Source: Rhodoferax sp. (lineage in GTDB: Bacteria; Pseudomonadota; Gammaproteobacteria; Burkholderiales; Burkholderiaceae_C). From it: DNA of 64,000 nt. Positions 8,349 to 17,944 of this stretch are shown here, piece after piece (within the stretch, counting starts at the first letter, position 1; every line of letters begins with the position of its first letter). Under the pieces are notes generated by a model. The model was not told the origin of the DNA. It saw only the letters and a list, made by a program, of their open reading frames with translations, and ran no database searches. The position numbers and the translations under genes were made by a program. The DNA is taken from contig NZ_JAQTXM010000028.1 of the NCBI RefSeq assembly GCF_028688795.1, positions 1 through 64,000 of the forward strand, written 5' to 3'.

Positions 8349-10905
8349 TTTTTGAACGGATGTGCGCCAGTGCCTCTTCTACCTGATCCACCAGAATCAG
8401 GCACAAATCCCCGGCTTGCAACTGGTCCATGGCGGTATCTATGGCCAAAAACTCGCCGGTGATTTCCGAAACTTTTTGGGTCCGCGTAGCGCCAATCAAA
8501 CCCTCCCGTAGCAGTGCGATCACCTCACCATCGGCACGACCACGCTGACACTGGTCCTGGTACAGCACCACGTCATCAAAGGCCTGGCCCAGAATTTGGG
8601 TTTGTTGGCGAATGTCTTCATCACGCCGGTCGCCGGCACCGCTGATGACCACCGTGCGCCGATTTGCCGGCATGTTGTTGACAGCCTGCACCAAGGCGGA
8701 CATGGCGTCGGGGTTATGGCCGTAGTCGGCAATCACCGTGGCACCACGGTAGGTCAACAGGTTAAAGCGACCCAGGGCGTTGTCGCTGTCACCTGCAAAA
8801 CTAGCCAGACCCTGGCGCACCACGTCCCAGTCCAGGCCCAAGCCCCACACGGCTGCCATGGCGGCCATGACGTTTTCCACCTGAAACCCAATAGCGCCGT
8901 CCAAAGTGACGGGCACCTGAGATAGTGCGATGCGGGTGACCTGCGCACCCTGTGCCGCTATCAAGCAGCCGTCTTGCACATACACCGCGCGCAAGCCCAG
9001 CGCAAGATGGGCGGCCATCACCGGATGGTGACGGTCCAGCGCGAAAAAAGTCACGGTGCCAGTGCAGTGCCTAGCCATCTTCGCCACCGCCGGGTCTGCC
9101 GCGTTAAGCACAGCGACACCGTTGACGGCGATGTTCTGCACGATCACTCGCTTCAGCACCACCAGGTCTTCCAAGGTGGTGATGAAGTTCAAGCCCAGAT
9201 GGTCACCAGTGCCCACATTGGTCACCACTGCCACATCACAGCGGTCAAAGGCCAGGCCCTCACGCAACATGCCGCCACGGGCCGTTTCCAGCACAGCAGC
9301 GTCCACATCGGGGTGTTGCAATACGTTGCGGGCACTTTTGGGGCCACTGCAGTCGCCCGTGTCAATGCGCTGACCGGCAATGTACACACCGTCTGTGTTG
9401 GTCATGCCCACGCGCAGACCGCTTTGCGTCAACAAATGGGAAATCAGGCGCACGGTGGTGGTTTTGCCATTGGTGCCGGTGACAGCCACCAGGGGAATTC
9501 GGCCGTTGCCGTGCTCGCCAAACATGTGCGCGATGATGGCCTCACCGACCGGGCGCCCCTTGCCAAACGATGGCGAAATATGCATGCGCAAGCCAGGCGC
9601 GGCGTTGACCTCGACCACACCGCCCCCTTTTTCTTCCAGCGAGTGGTGAATGCTGTCAGTGACCACATCCACGCCACAAATGTCCAGCCCCACCATTTTG
9701 GCGGCCTCGACCGCGCGGGCGGCAACTTCCGGGTGCACATCGTCGGTGACATCGGTTGCCGTGCCGCCAGTTGACAAATTGGCGTTGCGACGCAGCGTGA
9801 TGCGCTGGCCCAATGCCGGGATTGAATCGGCCTGCAGGCTCTGGTCTGCCAAGCAAGCCAGGGCAATGTCATCAAAACGGATTTTTGTCAGCGAGGTGGC
9901 ATGGCCCGATCCGCGCCGCGGATCACTGTTAACGGTATTCACCAGCGCCTGGATGCTGTGCACACCATCACCCACCACATGGGGCGCTTCGCGTTGGGCG
10001 GCAGCCACCAACTTGTTGCCGACCACCAACAGCCGGAAATCATGGCCGGGCAAAAACCGCTCCACCAACACATGTGTTCTGAACTCGGTGGCGGCCTGGT
10101 AGGCGGCCAGCAGTTGTTCACGATTGGTGATGTTGACCGTGACGCCCTTGCCCTGGTTGCCGTCCCGAGGTTTCACCACCACCGGCATGCCGATTTCCTG
10201 CGCGGCGGCCCAGGCGTCTTCTGCACTGCTGACCTCGCGGCCTTGCGGCACCGGCACACCAGCAGCCGTCAGCAACTTTTTGGTGAGTTGTTTGTCCTGC
10301 GCAATGCCCTCCGCAATGGCGCTGGTGGCGTCGATCTCGGCGGCCTGAATGCGGCGCTGCCGACTGCCCCAACCGAAGGCCACCATGCTGCCCTCGGTCA
10401 TGCGGCGATACGGAATGTGGCGCGCCACGGCCGCATCCACAATGGCACCCGTGCTTGGGCCCAGGCGCACGTCTTCATCCAGATCCTGCAACTGGGTCAG
10501 CGCCAGTGGCAAATCAAACGGGCTGTCGTCCAGCGCGGCTTGGCACAGCGCTTGTGCCAACTCAAGCGCCAAGCGGCCTACCGACTCCTGGGTATATTCC
10601 ACAATGACCTGAAAAACGCCTTTTTCAAGCGTGGGTGTGGTGCGCCTGAAGGTCACCGGGCAACCTGCCTGAGCCTGCAGCCCCAGTGCGGCCAGTCCAA
10701 GCACATGCGCCAGGCTCACGGGAGCGTCCTGCCCATTTGATCGCAGCGAGCCAATGGCTGGAAAGCGCTCGCGCAGGCGGGCCTCAAAGCCTGGCAAATC
10801 GGCAATGCTGCATCTGTTAGGCGAGCAGGCCACCACTACCTCAATTGCCGTGTGCTGTGTCCAGAGGTTGGGGCCACGCAGGGCCCGGATGCGGGAAAGC
10901 TTCAT
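8317..10905 (-). CDS. cphA: Cyanophycin synthetase (complete form)
   Basis: An 862-residue, three-part cyanophycin synthetase: an N-terminal domain (1-~165), an ATP-grasp domain that adds Asp (about 210-470, with VVVKPRDGNQGKGVT), and a Mur-ligase-like domain that adds Arg (from ~475). The last has an intact P-loop GTNGKTTT near residue 478 and the downstream YGHNPDAMSALV motif. It polymerises Asp and Arg into cyanophycin, a nitrogen reserve, in the cytosol. It lies 3 bp downstream of a second synthetase gene, so the two are almost certainly co-transcribed. Confidence 0.93.
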   Translation of the reverse strand: MKLSRIRALRGPNLWTQHTAIEVVVACSPNRCSIADLPGFEARLRERFPAIGSLRSNGQDAPVSLAHVLGLAALGLQAQAGCPVTFRRTTPTLEKGVFQVIVEYTQESVGRLALELAQALCQAALDDSPFDLPLALTQLQDLDEDVRLGPSTGAIVDAAVARHIPYRRMTEGSMVAFGWGSRQRRIQAAEIDATSAIAEGIAQDKQLTKKLLTAAGVPVPQGREVSSAEDAWAAAQEIGMPVVVKPRDGNQGKGVTVNITNREQLLAAYQAATEFRTHVLVERFLPGHDFRLLVVGNKLVAAAQREAPHVVGDGVHSIQALVNTVNSDPRRGSGHATSLTKIRFDDIALACLADQSLQADSIPALGQRITLRRNANLSTGGTATDVTDDVHPEVAARAVEAAKMVGLDICGVDVVTDSIHHSLEEKGGGVVEVNAAPGLRMHISPSFGKGRPVGEAIIAHMFGEHGNGRIPLVAVTGTNGKTTTVRLISHLLTQSGLRVGMTNTDGVYIAGQRIDTGDCSGPKSARNVLQHPDVDAAVLETARGGMLREGLAFDRCDVAVVTNVGTGDHLGLNFITTLEDLVVLKRVIVQNIAVNGVAVLNAADPAVAKMARHCTGTVTFFALDRHHPVMAAHLALGLRAVYVQDGCLIAAQGAQVTRIALSQVPVTLDGAIGFQVENVMAAMAAVWGLGLDWDVVRQGLASFAGDSDNALGRFNLLTYRGATVIADYGHNPDAMSALVQAVNNMPANRRTVVISGAGDRRDEDIRQQTQILGQAFDDVVLYQDQCQRGRADGEVIALLREGLIGATRTQKVSEITGEFLAIDTAMDQLQAGDLCLILVDQVEEALAHIRSKIKLASHSLPT

Positions 10906-10908
10906 AAC

Positions 10909-13077
10909 TCAACGATTCTCTTGTGAGGTCTGGTCAAAGGTGCGCAGGCCCGCACCGATAACTTCGGGGGACATGCCAAGCGCCCAGGCCGCGCCGACAG
11001 CGGCAAGCACCCAATCTGCGGGGTGGGTTGCGTCTTGCCTGATGGAATCAAACGAGATGCGGCCCACGGTCTCCTGACCTTTTGCCAGCACGATGTGCGC
11101 GTCCTGAACGTACACAACGCATTCGCCACTAGAACGGTGCACAGCCATTGCATTTAGTTCAGGGCTTAGGCCGTAAAAAATAACCTGACCATCACACAAA
11201 GCTGCCAATTCAACCACTTGGGCGTCTGCCGCATTGAGCACCGCCGTACCAACGGGCAGCACCACGTCCACCTGTGTGCGCACCACGTTGTAGAGCTTGT
11301 CCAGGCTGTCAATGTAGTGGTCTGCCAGTGGCTCAAAGCCACTGACATCGGTCACCACACCAACGGTGCACTTGTCGTAGGGCAAACCGTCAGTCAGGAT
11401 GGCACGGGGGCTATGCTCGAACACCGCCACCTCCAATGAGCGATTCATGAGCAAGTTTTGGCTGGCATCCCAACCCGAGCTGTCTCTGCCGTCCACGCAA
11501 CGCGCGCCCAGGTAAAAGCCGTCCCGACAGGCCAGCCCCACGTATTGACCTTGAATGTGCAGCATCCAGGTGATCAAACGGGCAATCGACGTGGTCCGGT
11601 CCTGCCCGGTGACACCAACGAGCTTGATGCGGCCATTCTGATCAGGGTCAAACAGGTGCGCCAAAATGGCGGTGCCCACCGGGCGTGGCTGGCCGCTGGC
11701 GGGTTTCAGGTGGGCCAGCAAACCGGGGCTTGCGTTAACCTCGATCACCGCCCCACGTTGGCCATCCATCGCTTTAGAGGCATCTTCGAGCACCATGTCC
11801 ACGCCAGCAATGTCCAGCCCAACCACCCGTGCAGCCAGCGTGGCGGCGGCGGCAACGCTTGGGTGGATGTCATCGGTGACATCAAAGGCGACATTGCCAT
11901 TGCGCTGGATCAATACTTTTTCACCGGCGCCAGGCACCGAATAAGCAGTGAAACCCTGGCGCTCCAGCTCCAGAATGATCTCGGCGCCCTCATGCGGCGC
12001 CAGGGCGTTCAGCGGTGCATCTTCAGATCTGCCGCGCCGTGGGTCGGTGTTTATCTGGCGGTCGACCAATTCGATGATATTGGCTGCGCCATCACCTGTG
12101 ACCCAAGCCGTTTCACCGCGTGCTGCTGCCACCACCCGCTGGCCCACCACCAGTAAGCGGTGCTCGTTGCCAGCAATGTATTTCTCAACAATGACCGCCC
12201 CACCACCCTTGCGCTTGGCCAGCACAAAAGCGGCTGCCACATCTTTCTGGCAGCTCAGGTCCAGCGACACGCCGCGCCCGTGGTTGCCATCATGCGGCTT
12301 GATCACCACTGGCAAACCAATGTGTTGTGCGGCTTCCCAAGCTTCTTCCAGACTGTTGACCATTTGCCCCTCGGGCACTGGCACACCGCTGGACTGCAAC
12401 AGCGATTTGGTCAAATCCTTGTCGCTGGCGATTTCTTCGGCGATGGCCGAGGTGTGGTCAGTCTCGGCGGTCCAGATGCGGCGCTGCCGGGCGCCATGGC
12501 CCAGTTGCACCAGATTGCCATCAGTGAGGCGCAGATGCGGGATGCCGCGTTCGGTGGCGGCCTCCACAATGTGCGCTGTGCTCGGGCCCAGGCAGTGCGC
12601 ATCCACTAGCTCACGCAAATGGGCGACGGCGCCAGCCAGATCAAAAGCGGTGTTGTGAATGGCAGAATGGACCAGCTCAAGTCCGTGCACCAGTGCCGCA
12701 CGGCCCACCTGCTCTTGCCGGGTTCGAAACGCCATTTTGTAGACACCGCGCACCGAGGTTTGCCGCGTCTTGCCAAAACCGGTGCGCATGCCGCCCAGGT
12801 TTTGCAGCTCAAGCACCACATGCTCCAGAATGTGACCGGCCCAAGTGCCCTCTCGCAGGCGCTCCAAAAACCCCCCAGGTTGCCCGACACCACATCGGTG
12901 CACCGCCAGACCGGGCAGCATGGCGGTCAGGCGCTCATAAAATCCGGGAAGCAGGTTGGACGGATAGTCTTCCAGGTCGCCAATGTCAACCCAGGCCTCA
13001 ATGACTGGACGATACGTCCAGATGTTGGGCCCGCGCAGGTGGGCAACACGCAGCAATTGGATAGTCTTCGTTGTCAT
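10909..13077 (-). CDS. Second cyanophycin synthetase with degenerate Arg-adding domain
   Basis: A 722-residue homologue of cphA that starts MTTKTIQLLRVAHLRGPNIW. The ATP-grasp part looks intact (VVIKPHDGNHGRGVSL, and EVNASPG further on). In the Mur-ligase-like part the P-loop reads GVTGQDRTTS instead of GTNGKTT, so the nucleotide-binding Lys is lost. The C-terminal lobe is about 140 residues shorter than in the neighbour. It resembles the second, cphA'-type gene known from betaproteobacteria such as Ralstonia. The likely role is a partner or Asp-adding subunit; this is inference. It is first in the cphA'-cphA operon, with 180 bp separating it from the divergent transporter gene. Confidence 0.88.
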   Translation of the reverse strand: MTTKTIQLLRVAHLRGPNIWTYRPVIEAWVDIGDLEDYPSNLLPGFYERLTAMLPGLAVHRCGVGQPGGFLERLREGTWAGHILEHVVLELQNLGGMRTGFGKTRQTSVRGVYKMAFRTRQEQVGRAALVHGLELVHSAIHNTAFDLAGAVAHLRELVDAHCLGPSTAHIVEAATERGIPHLRLTDGNLVQLGHGARQRRIWTAETDHTSAIAEEIASDKDLTKSLLQSSGVPVPEGQMVNSLEEAWEAAQHIGLPVVIKPHDGNHGRGVSLDLSCQKDVAAAFVLAKRKGGGAVIVEKYIAGNEHRLLVVGQRVVAAARGETAWVTGDGAANIIELVDRQINTDPRRGRSEDAPLNALAPHEGAEIILELERQGFTAYSVPGAGEKVLIQRNGNVAFDVTDDIHPSVAAAATLAARVVGLDIAGVDMVLEDASKAMDGQRGAVIEVNASPGLLAHLKPASGQPRPVGTAILAHLFDPDQNGRIKLVGVTGQDRTTSIARLITWMLHIQGQYVGLACRDGFYLGARCVDGRDSSGWDASQNLLMNRSLEVAVFEHSPRAILTDGLPYDKCTVGVVTDVSGFEPLADHYIDSLDKLYNVVRTQVDVVLPVGTAVLNAADAQVVELAALCDGQVIFYGLSPELNAMAVHRSSGECVVYVQDAHIVLAKGQETVGRISFDSIRQDATHPADWVLAAVGAAWALGMSPEVIGAGLRTFDQTSQENR

Positions 13078-13258
13078 GAATTTGTATTGGTAATCAAGTC
13101 AGCACTGGGTGTGAATTCTCAGTTCATTTAGACACAAACCACCCCTTCAATGTCTGGAACATGACAAATATTTGTCAGCAGCCTCCTGTGCCGTAATATC
13201 CTCAAACTTTTGGCTGCCTTCATGCCAAACCGCAAAACCGCCAAAACGCCTGGCCCGT

Positions 13259-15571
13259 ATGACTCAAGACACCCGCATTCAAGACCCGCTAGCTCCAGTC
13301 GCGTCATTTCAAGACACACCCTTGCAGGACATACCGGCGGCCTTGCGCGCGCAGGCTTTGCAGCAGCTCAAGGCAGATGAAACCGTGCTGGCAGCGCTGG
13401 TGTTTGATCTGGACACCCAATTGCACTTCATTCAGGGTTTGCTGCTGGTCACCAACCAGCGCCTGTCCAGTCGCGCGCCTGATGGCAGCTGGCAGCACTG
13501 GCCTTACCAGGCCGGCTTGGCACTCAAGCTGCATGACCACGCCGGCGTCGGGCAGCTGGAACTGATTAACAGCCAGGCAAGGCTCGCCAACTGGCGCTTC
13601 ACCCTGGCGCACAACCTGCACGCCATTCGGTTGGTCGACCAGTTTCAGATTTACCAGACCAGCCACGCCACGGGCGAGCCCGCGCTACTCCCCGAGGGCA
13701 ACCGTTGCCCCACTTGCAAAGCCCCGCTGGAACCCGACCAGGACGAGTGCCCGATTTGCACCAAGGTCATCCACACCCCGCCTTCAACCTGGACACTGTT
13801 CAGGCTCTGGCGCTTTGCCAAACCCTACCGCATGCAACTGTTGGCCGGTTTTGTGCTGACCCTGCTGGGCACCGCCGCCAGCCTGGTGCCGCCCTACCTG
13901 GCCATGCCGCTGATGGACGAGGTGCTGATTCCGTTCCAGAACGGCCAGCATATCGACCCCATGCTGGTCGCCACCTATCTGGCCGGGCTATTTGGTGCGG
14001 CGCTGCTGGCCTGGGGCCTGTCCTGGGCCAAGACCTACATCCTGGCGCTGGTGTCCGAGCGCATTGGTGCCGACCTGCGCACCACCACTTACGACCACTT
14101 GCTGCGCATGTCGCTGGAATACTTTGGCGGTAAGCGCACCGGTGACCTGATGTCGCGCATTGGCAGCGAGAGCGATCGCATCTGCGTCTTTTTGTCGCTG
14201 CACCTGCTGGACTTTGCCTCTGACGTGCTGATGCTGGTCATGACCGCTGTGATTCTGGTGTCGATCAACCCGATGCTCGCGCTGGTCACCTTGGTGCCGC
14301 TGCCCTTCATCGTGTGGATGATTCGCTCGGTGCGGTTCAAGCTGCAAACCGGGTTTGAAAAAATTGACCGCGTCTGGTCGGCGGTGACCAGCGTGCTGGC
14401 CGACACCATTCCGGGCGTGCGTGTGGTGAAAGCCTTTGCCCAGGAAGACCGCGAATCCGCTCGCTTTCGTGAGGCCAACAAACACAACCTGGCCGTCAAC
14501 GACAAAATCAACAAAATCTGGTCGGTGTTTGCGCCCAGCATCTCGCTGATGACCGAGCTGGGGCTGCTGGTGGTGTGGGGCTTTGGCATCTGGCTGGTGT
14601 CCAAATCCGAGATCACCGTGGGGGTGCTGATGGCCTTCATCGCCTACATCAGCCGGTTTTACGGGCGGCTCGACTCGATGAGCCGCATTGTGTCGGTGAC
14701 GGAAAAATCAGCCTCAGCCGCCAAACGCATTTTTGACATTCTGGACCACGTCTCCAGCGTGCCGGAGCCTACCCAACCGGTCAAACTCGACAGCGTCAAG
14801 GGCCGCATTGAGCTGCGGGATGTGGGCTTTCGCTACGGCAACCGCGAGGTCAACAAGGGCATCAACCTGACCATTGAACCCGGCGAAATGATCGGCTTGG
14901 TGGGCCACAGTGGCTCCGGCAAGAGCACCTTGGTGAATCTGATTTGCCGCTTTTACGATGTGTCCGAAGGATCCATCCGTATTGACGGGGTTGACGTGCG
15001 CTCGCTGCCCGTGGCGGATTACCGACGCCACATCGGCCTGGTGCTGCAAGAGCCGTTTTTGTTTTTTGGCACGATTGCCGAGAACATTGCCTACGGCAAA
15101 CCACACGCCACGCACGCCGAGATCATTGCCGCAGCGCGCGCCGCCCACGCCCACGAATTCATCTTGCGCCTGCCGCAAGGCTACGACTCGATGGTGGGCG
15201 AGCGCGGCCAAGGCCTGTCTGGCGGGGAGCGGCAACGCATCTCGATTGCGCGCGCCCTGCTGATTGACCCGCGCATCCTGATCCTGGACGAAGCCACCTC
15301 CTCGGTCGACTCCGAAACCGAGAAAGAAATCCAGAACGCGCTGGAGAACCTGGTGCAAGGCCGCACCACCATCGCCATCGCGCACCGGCTGTCTACCCTG
15401 CACCGCGCCAACCGCCTGGTGGTGATGGACCGTGGCCGCATCGTGGAAGTGGGCACACATGACACGCTGATGGCGGCCGAAGGCGCCTACTACAACCTCT
15501 ACCAGGCCCAGGCACGCAATGTGGACACCGATATGGACGATGAAAAAGACCGCCGCCGGGACGACCAATGA
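13259..15571 (+). CDS. Cyanophycin-locus ABC transporter with zinc-ribbon N-terminus
   Basis: About 770 residues from the ATG at 13259; an in-frame start at 13172 would add 29 unconserved residues. The N-terminal ~145 residues are a globular domain, followed by a CxxC-x(12)-CxxC zinc ribbon (about 149-167, CPTC and CPIC). Next come a six-helix exporter transmembrane domain (about 185-470) and an ATPase domain with Walker A GHSGSGKST (~548), signature LSGGERQR and Walker B LILDEATSSVD. Exporters of this architecture beside DUF1854 and cphA are known as cyanophycin metabolism-associated transporters; the cargo is unknown. It overlaps the DUF1854 gene by ATGA. Confidence 0.88.
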   Translation: MTQDTRIQDPLAPVASFQDTPLQDIPAALRAQALQQLKADETVLAALVFDLDTQLHFIQGLLLVTNQRLSSRAPDGSWQHWPYQAGLALKLHDHAGVGQLELINSQARLANWRFTLAHNLHAIRLVDQFQIYQTSHATGEPALLPEGNRCPTCKAPLEPDQDECPICTKVIHTPPSTWTLFRLWRFAKPYRMQLLAGFVLTLLGTAASLVPPYLAMPLMDEVLIPFQNGQHIDPMLVATYLAGLFGAALLAWGLSWAKTYILALVSERIGADLRTTTYDHLLRMSLEYFGGKRTGDLMSRIGSESDRICVFLSLHLLDFASDVLMLVMTAVILVSINPMLALVTLVPLPFIVWMIRSVRFKLQTGFEKIDRVWSAVTSVLADTIPGVRVVKAFAQEDRESARFREANKHNLAVNDKINKIWSVFAPSISLMTELGLLVVWGFGIWLVSKSEITVGVLMAFIAYISRFYGRLDSMSRIVSVTEKSASAAKRIFDILDHVSSVPEPTQPVKLDSVKGRIELRDVGFRYGNREVNKGINLTIEPGEMIGLVGHSGSGKSTLVNLICRFYDVSEGSIRIDGVDVRSLPVADYRRHIGLVLQEPFLFFGTIAENIAYGKPHATHAEIIAAARAAHAHEFILRLPQGYDSMVGERGQGLSGGERQRISIARALLIDPRILILDEATSSVDSETEKEIQNALENLVQGRTTIAIAHRLSTLHRANRLVVMDRGRIVEVGTHDTLMAAEGAYYNLYQAQARNVDTDMDDEKDRRRDDQ

Positions 15572-16080
15572 ACGCAAACTCCGCCATCAACACCCTTGTT
15601 AGCACCGCCATGACAGCGACCCCTTTTCAGCTGCAACGCAACCCGTTTGGCCGCCTTGTGCTCACCACGCCGCAAGGTGACGTGATCGAAGATGTGGTGC
15701 CCATCCGCGCGTTTCCGATCCAGTCGCCCGACAGCGGCATCTCCCTGATCGACACCCATGGCCATGAAGTGACGTGGGTGGACCAACTGGCCGAGCTGCC
15801 CGAGCCCACGCAAAGCCTGATCCGCGAAGAACTGCAAGCGCGTGAGTTCATGCCCAGCATTTTGAGCATCGAGAGCGTCACCAGTTTTTCCACGCCCTGC
15901 ACCTGGCGCGTCAAGACCGACCGGGGCGACACCTCTTTTGTGCTGCGCGGAGGTGAAGACATTCGCCACGTGGGCCCTACCATTTTGCTGGTGACAGACT
16001 CGCATGGCATCCAATTTCTGATTCGTGATGCCAGCACGCTGAGCCGGGAAAGTCGCAAGATTCTGGACCGGTTTTTGTGA
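15568..16080 (+). CDS. DUF1854 family protein, cyanophycin-associated
   Basis: A 170-residue soluble protein with FGRLVLTTPQGD, DVVPIRAFPI, EVTWVDQLAELP, REELQAREFMP and a C-terminal LIRDASTLSRESRKILDRFL, the conserved blocks I associate with DUF1854. Its start overlaps the stop of the ABC transporter (ATGA), implying translational coupling and a shared function. No catalytic motif is evident, so it may be an accessory subunit of the transporter. An internal ATG at 15610 would give a shorter form starting TATPFQLQRN. Confidence 0.82.
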   Translation: MNANSAINTLVSTAMTATPFQLQRNPFGRLVLTTPQGDVIEDVVPIRAFPIQSPDSGISLIDTHGHEVTWVDQLAELPEPTQSLIREELQAREFMPSILSIESVTSFSTPCTWRVKTDRGDTSFVLRGGEDIRHVGPTILLVTDSHGIQFLIRDASTLSRESRKILDRFL

Positions 16081-16083
16081 CAC

Positions 16084-16144
16084 TTGATGCGCCTTGGATC
16101 GCAGGCCCGTTGCCCCCCTCAGGCTGCAGCTCGTAGCGCATCAA
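16084..16144. repeat. Perfect 9-bp inverted repeat in the leader of the CbiM-like gene
   Basis: TTGATGCGC at 16084-16092 is exactly complementary to GCGCATCAA at 16136-16144, with 43 nt between. It fills the gap between the DUF1854 stop and the next start at 16161. There is no T tract, so it is not a standard terminator. It could be a leader hairpin or chance. Confidence 0.45.
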
Positions 16145-16160
16145 ATTTCACCCGTAGCCC

Positions 16161-16775
16161 ATGCTCACTAACCTGACCCTGCTGACTCTGGCCTTGACCG
16201 CGGCGCTGCTGCTGCGCCCTTGGCGCTTGATGGCAGGCGCCACCCGGCTGACACCCATCCTGGGCGCGCTAACGCTCCTGCCCTGGCTATGGGCCCTGCC
16301 AAGCCTACATAAAATGCCGCTGCAGTTGCAAGGCTCGGGCGCTTGTCTGGTACTGCTCATGCTGGGCTGGCCACTGGCGGTGCCGGTGCTGTGTGTGGTG
16401 GGGCTAATTGCGCTGCTGATCTCACCCATGGGTTGGGAAACTGCTCTTGACCTGACCGTGTGGCTGGGCCTGGTGCCCGCCACCTTGGCGCTGGCCTTGG
16501 GTGCGGCGGTGCGCCGCTGGGTTGGCCCGCATTTGTTTGTGTACGTGCTGGGTCGCGCCTTCATTGGCACGGCGGTTTGCGTCTTTGCGGCTGGCCTGCT
16601 GGCGCAGTTTTCCGGGCACAGCATGCCCGGCATTGATGACGACTTGAGCCTGGTAGCCCACTGGCTGGTGGCCTGGGGCGATGCCTTCATGACCGGCCTG
16701 TTCGTCTCTATCATGGTGGCGTTCAAGCCCGAGTGGCTGGCCACCTGGTCTGATCGGTTGTATTTGAAACACTGA
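16161..16775 (+). CDS. CbiM-like integral membrane protein (ECF permease family)
   Basis: A 204-residue hydrophobic protein with about six predicted membrane segments. The C-terminal half (FVYVLGRAFIGTAVCVFAAGLLA, then AWGDAFMTGLFVSIMVAFKPEWLATWSD) resembles proteobacterial CbiM-type energy-coupling-factor permeases. No ATPase or T component is adjacent, so transport of cobalt, nickel or another solute is only a possibility. It is followed by a dispersed repeat and then serB on the same strand. Confidence 0.65.
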   Translation: MLTNLTLLTLALTAALLLRPWRLMAGATRLTPILGALTLLPWLWALPSLHKMPLQLQGSGACLVLLMLGWPLAVPVLCVVGLIALLISPMGWETALDLTVWLGLVPATLALALGAAVRRWVGPHLFVYVLGRAFIGTAVCVFAAGLLAQFSGHSMPGIDDDLSLVAHWLVAWGDAFMTGLFVSIMVAFKPEWLATWSDRLYLKH

Positions 16776-16789
16776 CTGAAATTTATGAG

Positions 16790-16839
16790 AAATCGGCTTC
16801 TAGCCCATATGGAATAAGCGCAACCCACTATCAAAAATA
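16790..16839 (-). repeat. Dispersed element, copy 3 (before serB)
   Basis: On the minus strand it reads TTTTTGATAGTGGGTTGCGC then GGGCTAGAAGCCGATTT, the two blocks of the element. It fills the 72-bp gap between the CbiM-like gene and serB and ends 8 bp before the serB ATG, so it is probably part of the serB leader. Confidence 0.75.
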
Positions 16840-16847
16840 TCAACGCC

Positions 16848-17558
16848 ATGAACATCATCGAACTCGCTCCCGGCCTGCAAATTGCCGGCATCACCCCACC
16901 GCTGCGCTTAGACGACTTCAAACTCATCGCCTTTGACATGGATTCCACCCTGATCAACATCGAGTGTGTGGACGAAATTGCCGACGCCGCTGGCCGCAAG
17001 GCTGAAGTGGCCGCCATCACCGAAGCCGCCATGCGCGGCGAAATTGCCGACTACAAAGAAAGCCTGCGCCAGCGCGTGACCTTGCTCAAAGGAGTCACCG
17101 TGGCCCACATGCAGCAAGTACTCACCGAGCGACTGCAACTCAACCCCGGCGCGGCCGCGCTGGTGGCTGCGTGCAAGCAAGCAGGGTTGAAAGTGCTGCT
17201 GGTGTCTGGCGGTTTCACTTACTTTAGCGACCATGTGCGCGACCTATTGGGCATTGACTACACCCGCTCCAACGTGCTGGAGGTGCAAGACGGTGTTCTC
17301 ACCGGCCACATGGTGGACCAGCCCTGGGGCGACATTTGCGACGGTGCCGAAAAACGCAAGATGCTGCAGGAAACCTGCGCACTGTTGGGCATTCAGCCCA
17401 GCCAGACGATTGCCATGGGTGACGGCGCCAACGACCTGCCGATGATGGGCGTGGCCGGCCTTTCCGTGGCCTACCACGCCAAACCGGCGGTGCGTGAACA
17501 GGCCCATGTGCGCATCAACAGTGGCGGACTTGATCGGCTGCTGACGCTGTTTGCGTGA
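16848..17558 (+). CDS. serB: Phosphoserine phosphatase
   Basis: At 236 residues this is a HAD-superfamily SerB. It has the nucleophile motif FDMDSTLIN (DxDST), ECVDEIAD, LLVSGGFTYFSDHV (motif II Ser) and MGDGANDLPMM (motif IV). It dephosphorylates O-phosphoserine in the last step of serine synthesis, in the cytosol. The length fits SerB forms without a large ACT extension. It is followed by a 650-bp stretch without an intact gene. Confidence 0.94.
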   Translation: MNIIELAPGLQIAGITPPLRLDDFKLIAFDMDSTLINIECVDEIADAAGRKAEVAAITEAAMRGEIADYKESLRQRVTLLKGVTVAHMQQVLTERLQLNPGAAALVAACKQAGLKVLLVSGGFTYFSDHVRDLLGIDYTRSNVLEVQDGVLTGHMVDQPWGDICDGAEKRKMLQETCALLGIQPSQTIAMGDGANDLPMMGVAGLSVAYHAKPAVREQAHVRINSGGLDRLLTLFA

Positions 17559-17944
17559 CGAAGGCGTCGCTTTGCCCGGTTGACGTTTGTTGGATTGATT
17601 TTCAGCAATGCTGCGATTGCCGGCAATCAGATGCGCCAGCGTCCGGGTGAGACGATGTCATCAAGGCGAACAGCGATGACGACGCGCATAAGCCCACAAG
17701 CGTCAAGGACGCTCATGTCTGCGTGCACCCAGCATGCCGCCCGGAGAGGCAGGGAAAGTCCCCATGGTTCACAGTTGAGAGGCAAGAAGTGCCCTACCCT
17801 TTGTCAGTCAATACTGACAAAAAAATCAGCATTACCCTACGAGCGTGAAAGCCCCCCCGGCTCGACATAATCAAAGTATGCCTATTCACTTGATGATCGT
17901 TGACAACTCAAAACTGATTCACGCCAGGGTGCTGGGCAGAGTGA
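17559..17944. other. Intergenic stretch with no recognised gene
   Basis: The only open frames here are short (up to 96 residues at 17580-17870) and resemble nothing I know. From about 17880 a plus-strand frame begins IHLMIVDNSKLIHARVLG, faintly like the start of a receiver or CheW-type protein, but it drifts out of frame at once. It probably belongs to the decayed chemotaxis gene that follows. Confidence 0.5.
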
